A stretch of DNA of 48,395 bases from an uncultured Oscillospiraceae bacterium (GTDB taxonomy: Bacteria > Bacillota > Clostridia > Oscillospirales > Oscillospiraceae), in the NCBI GenBank assembly GCA_910588495.1, contig CAJUPU010000022.1, positions 1 through 48,395 on the forward strand. Reading direction: 5' to 3'. Both the position numbers and the translations under genes were made by a program. The notes under the pieces were generated by a model, which had not been told where the DNA came from, did not search any database, and worked only from the letters and a program-made list of their open reading frames with translations. Every line of letters begins with the position of its first letter. The stretch's first letter is position 1. Of this stretch, positions 46,410 through 48,395 are shown piece by piece.

Positions 46410-47189
46410 ATGGATCCCATTTTGTTCGTCGTCTGTCTGACCGCCGCCACCGGCGTGGGCGGCCTGGCGCTGGGGGGCGTCCTCGCCGCCCTGTTCAAGC
46501 GGGAGTCCCCCCGGGGGACCAGCCTGCTGCTCAGCTTCACCGCCGGGCTGATGCTGGCCATCGTGGCCCTGGACATGGTGCCCGAGGCCGTGGAGGCCGC
46601 CCCCTGGCCGCCCATGGCGCCGCTGATGCTGGTGGGGGGCTTCGTGGTGACCTATCTGCTCAACTGCTGGATCGACAAGAGCGCCCACCACGAGGACGCC
46701 GGCGACCCCCACCAATGCGCCTGCGGACACCACGACCTGCACACCGCGGGGCTGGTGCTGGCGGCGGCGGTGGCCCTGCACAACGTGCCGGTGGGCATGG
46801 CGGTGGGGGCCACGGTGGCGGTGGAGGGCATCTGCCTGGCCAGCGTGCTGGCGGCGGTGACCATCGGCCTGCACAACCTGCCCGAGGGGATGAGCATCGC
46901 CATCCCCCTGCTCCACGACGGCTCCAGGACCTGGAGCGCCATCGGCGTGGCGGCGCTGTCCGGCCTGCCCACGGTGGCGGGGGCGCTGGCGGGCTACTTC
47001 GTGGGCAGCGAGGCCCCCGCCGCCCTGGCCGCCGCCCTCAGCCTGGCCGGGGGCGCCATGCTGTATGTGGTGTTCTTCGAGCTCCTGCCCGAGGCGTCCC
47101 TCCAGTGGCGGTCCCGCTGGACCATCCTGGCCACGGTGGTGGGCTTCGCGCTGGGGGTGCTGCTCATCTTCGGCCACGGCCACCACTGA
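46410..47189 (+). CDS. ZIP-family divalent metal transporter
   Basis: A 259-residue membrane protein of the ZRT/IRT-like (ZupT/GufA-type) family that imports zinc or related metals. Eight helices are visible. The cytoplasmic loop between TM3 and TM4 is rich in His/Cys/Asp (HHEDAGDPHQCACGHHDLH, about 93-111), a probable metal-sensing or buffering segment. TM4 has ALHNVPVGMAVG (124-129) and TM5 IGLHNLPEGMSIA (155-160). TM5 matches the consensus HNxPEG metal site, but TM4 has Val where the family normally has the bridging Glu. ATG 46410 is behind TAGGAGCG. The gene is alone, with its own promoter and leader dyad. Confidence 0.92.
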   Translation: MDPILFVVCLTAATGVGGLALGGVLAALFKRESPRGTSLLLSFTAGLMLAIVALDMVPEAVEAAPWPPMAPLMLVGGFVVTYLLNCWIDKSAHHEDAGDPHQCACGHHDLHTAGLVLAAAVALHNVPVGMAVGATVAVEGICLASVLAAVTIGLHNLPEGMSIAIPLLHDGSRTWSAIGVAALSGLPTVAGALAGYFVGSEAPAALAAALSLAGGAMLYVVFFELLPEASLQWRSRWTILATVVGFALGVLLIFGHGHH

Positions 47190-47190
47190 G

Positions 47191-47270
47191 GAGCTGTATC
47201 CACGACCTCGATCCACCCTCTCGCCGGGTCTTTTCCCATCATGCGGCGGTCTCGGCGGTGGATACAGGTC
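47191..47270. repeat. 80-bp inverted-repeat element behind the ZIP gene
   Basis: GAGCTGTATCCAC (47191-47203) and GTGGATACAGGTC (47258-47270) form 13-base terminal inverted repeats with one mismatch. The inside has a second ATCCACC copy and GGTCTTTTCCC, the same 11-mer found (reversed) in the palindromic element at 38037-38047. It is non-coding and lies between the ZIP stop and the terminator. Confidence 0.65.
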
Positions 47271-47272
47271 CT

Positions 47273-47307
47273 AAAAGATCCCTCCGGCCAAGGCCGGAGG
47301 GATCTTT
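47273..47307. terminator. Bidirectional terminator between ZIP and membrane-protein genes
   Basis: AAAAGATCCCTCCGGCC, AA, GGCCGGAGGGATCTTTT: a perfect 17-bp palindrome with A/T runs on both sides, serving both convergent genes. Confidence 0.95.
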
Positions 47308-48078
47308 TCACATCATCTTGACCGTGAAGAACACCGCCTGGGCGAACAGCCAGCCCACCAGGGCGTAGATGAAGTACTGGCTCATGGCCACGCCCAGCGC
47401 CAGCCCCAGCACCATGCACACGGCGGTGACCGCGCAGGTGAGGAAGCTCATCAGGTAGTCGGACTCCACGGGCACCACCCGGAACCGGCCCAGCTTGCCG
47501 TCGGACTTGCGCAGCTGGAGGGCCACCACGGCCGCCAGGACCAGCACCACCACCCCGCCGATGATACAGGCGGTGATGAACCGGGGGTGGGTCATATAGT
47601 ACTGCTGGTGGAGCCACAGGGCCAGCAGGCCGCCGCCGGTGAGCATGGCGTTGAAAAAGAACGGCCGCTGGTACAGGAAGAAGATGATGATCAGCACCGC
47701 CGCCGCCGCGGGCAGCAGCATCAGCAGGCGCACGCCCTCCGCGTAGAACAGGGCGCTCAGCAGGGAGACCACCCACAGCACCGCCGCCGCAGCCGCGATC
47801 GCCGCGGGCAGGATGACCGGCTTGCCCGCGCGGCGGGCCATCACCGCCCACACCGCGCAGCCCGCCACCGCCACCGCCCCGGCCACGGAGAACACCTTGA
47901 AGAAGCTGGCCAGCGCCTGTGCCACCGCGGCGTCGAAGATCATCTCCACATATGCCTTTTGCAGCAGCAGGAGCAGCAGCTCCACCACCACCGCCCCCGC
48001 CAGCCACAGGAGCATCCGGTTGAATACCTTGTCCTCCTCGCCCTGGCGGCGTTCCCGTTTTCCCTTCTCGAACATCAT
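47308..48078 (-). CDS. Multi-pass membrane protein, unknown function
   Basis: A 256-residue integral membrane protein not recognised by family. A short charged N-terminus (MMFEKGKRERRQGEEDKVF) precedes about eight hydrophobic helices (MLLWLAGAVVVELLLLLL, VFSVAGAVAVAGCAVWAVM, PVILPAAIAAAAAVLWVVSLL, LLMLLPAAAAVLIIIFFLY, FITACIIGGVVVLVLAAVVAL, LMSFLTCAVTAVCMVLGLALG, FIYALVGWLFAQAVFFTV). No transport or enzyme motif is visible. The two ATGs at 48078/48075 lie behind AAGGAA. The promoter is about 120 bases upstream, giving a long structured leader (GTCCC-GCA-GGGGAGAC and ACCGG..CCGGT pairs). It stands alone, so context gives no role. Confidence 0.8.
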   Translation of the reverse strand: MMFEKGKRERRQGEEDKVFNRMLLWLAGAVVVELLLLLLQKAYVEMIFDAAVAQALASFFKVFSVAGAVAVAGCAVWAVMARRAGKPVILPAAIAAAAAVLWVVSLLSALFYAEGVRLLMLLPAAAAVLIIIFFLYQRPFFFNAMLTGGGLLALWLHQQYYMTHPRFITACIIGGVVVLVLAAVVALQLRKSDGKLGRFRVVPVESDYLMSFLTCAVTAVCMVLGLALGVAMSQYFIYALVGWLFAQAVFFTVKMM

Positions 48079-48198
48079 TTGATCATTCCTTTTGTCTATT
48101 ATCGATCGTCGCGGCCCGACCGGAGCTCCCCCGGTGGCCTCCCTCTTTTTCTCTTGTCTCCCCTGCGGGACAGCCCGTCTTGACATCGAGCAGATAAG

Positions 48199-48227
48199 AT
48201 TATAACAGAAACCGCCCCGCATTGCAA
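48199..48227 (-). promoter_or_regulatory. Promoter of the membrane-protein gene
   Basis: Minus strand: TTGCAA (48222-48227), 17-base spacer, perfect TATAAT (48199-48204). The leader is about 115 nt. Confidence 0.78.
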
Positions 48228-48261
48228 CAACAAAAATCGTCTCCGCGCCGGGTTTTTCCCC

Positions 48262-48290
48262 TTTCGGGCGGCGGGAAAACCTGATATACT
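48262..48290 (+). promoter_or_regulatory. Promoter leading out of the window
   Basis: TTTCGG (48262-48267), 17-base spacer, TATACT (48285-48290). The following ~100 bases hold no complete gene; CAGAGGAAAT at the very end looks like a ribosome binding site for a gene starting outside. Confidence 0.55.
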
Positions 48291-48395
48291 AGGGGGTATG
48301 GAGCGTCCGCCGCTCCCTCTTCCCAAAAAGGCTCGATCTGGAAAGTCTAATGGTATGAAGTCAAGTAGGTGATGCACAAAAAATTCAGAGGAAAT

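Noticed and set aside
48372..48395. An eight-codon start (MHKKFRGN) at the window end
   Set aside because: GGTG is directly adjacent to the ATG, too close to be a ribosome binding site, and the terminal CAGAGGAAAT fits better as the site for a start beyond the window.

Overview
The window is GC-rich DNA from a Gram-positive anaerobe, most likely an Oscillospiraceae-type clostridium of the gut (Flavonifractor/Lawsonibacter/Intestinimonas neighbourhood). That placement is an inference. It rests on the gdpP-rplI-dnaB and tilS-hpt-ftsH gene blocks, a complete Ntp-type V/A-ATPase, clostridial transporter families, consensus TTGACA/TATAAT promoters and very high GC at third codon positions. Genes are dense, and the high GC produces many long antisense open frames, which were discarded.

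Layout. 1-6.6 kb (+): the 3' part of recD2, an NTF2-like gene, a LysA-like decarboxylase with its own promoter, tRNA-Leu(TAG), then an operon of ECF sigma factor, probable membrane anti-sigma factor, SGNH-hydrolase lipoprotein and DUF4358-like lipoprotein. 6.6-7.0 kb (-): a cold-shock gene with an attenuator-like leader. 7.1-19.5 kb (-): ten tightly packed housekeeping genes transcribed gdpP, rplI, dnaB, tilS, hpt, ftsH, lepB, a membrane protein, metG, tatD. 19.55-29.1 kb (+): the V/A-ATPase operon (stalk G/H, I, K, E, C, F, a 70-aa membrane protein, A, B, D). The K subunit keeps the Na+ ligands of Enterococcus hirae NtpK. Strong RNA-fold candidates lie just before A and just after B.

29.2-33.2 kb: tRNA-Leu(CAG), a PEBP/YbhB protein (-), and a LytTR response regulator, GHKL histidine kinase and unknown protein in an overlapping operon (+). 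33.2-37.8 kb: a repeat-rich spacer, an AGCS Na+/amino-acid symporter (+) convergent with an NSS Na+ symporter (-), and a GH13 glycosidase (-). 37.9-43.1 kb (-): a palindromic repeat and a five-gene peptide-type ABC importer. 43.2-46.3 kb: a degenerate repeat, a radical SAM protein, a DhaS-like TetR regulator (-), and a divergent split TSUP exporter pair (+). 46.3-48.4 kb: a ZIP metal transporter (+), a convergent membrane protein (-), and a divergent promoter running off the end.

A sodium theme is visible: an apparently Na+-type rotary ATPase and two Na+-coupled amino-acid symporters lie within 16 kb. The least explained material is (i) the structured elements inside the V/A-ATPase operon, (ii) the intergenic palindromes and GC-rich repeats, which look like families, (iii) the unknown protein co-encoded with the LytTR two-component system, and (iv) the radical SAM/TetR/TSUP locus with shared dyad motifs. 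No CRISPR array, insertion sequence, prophage or rRNA was seen. Start sites were chosen from ribosome binding sites and family N-termini; all functions are from reading the sequence, not from a search.
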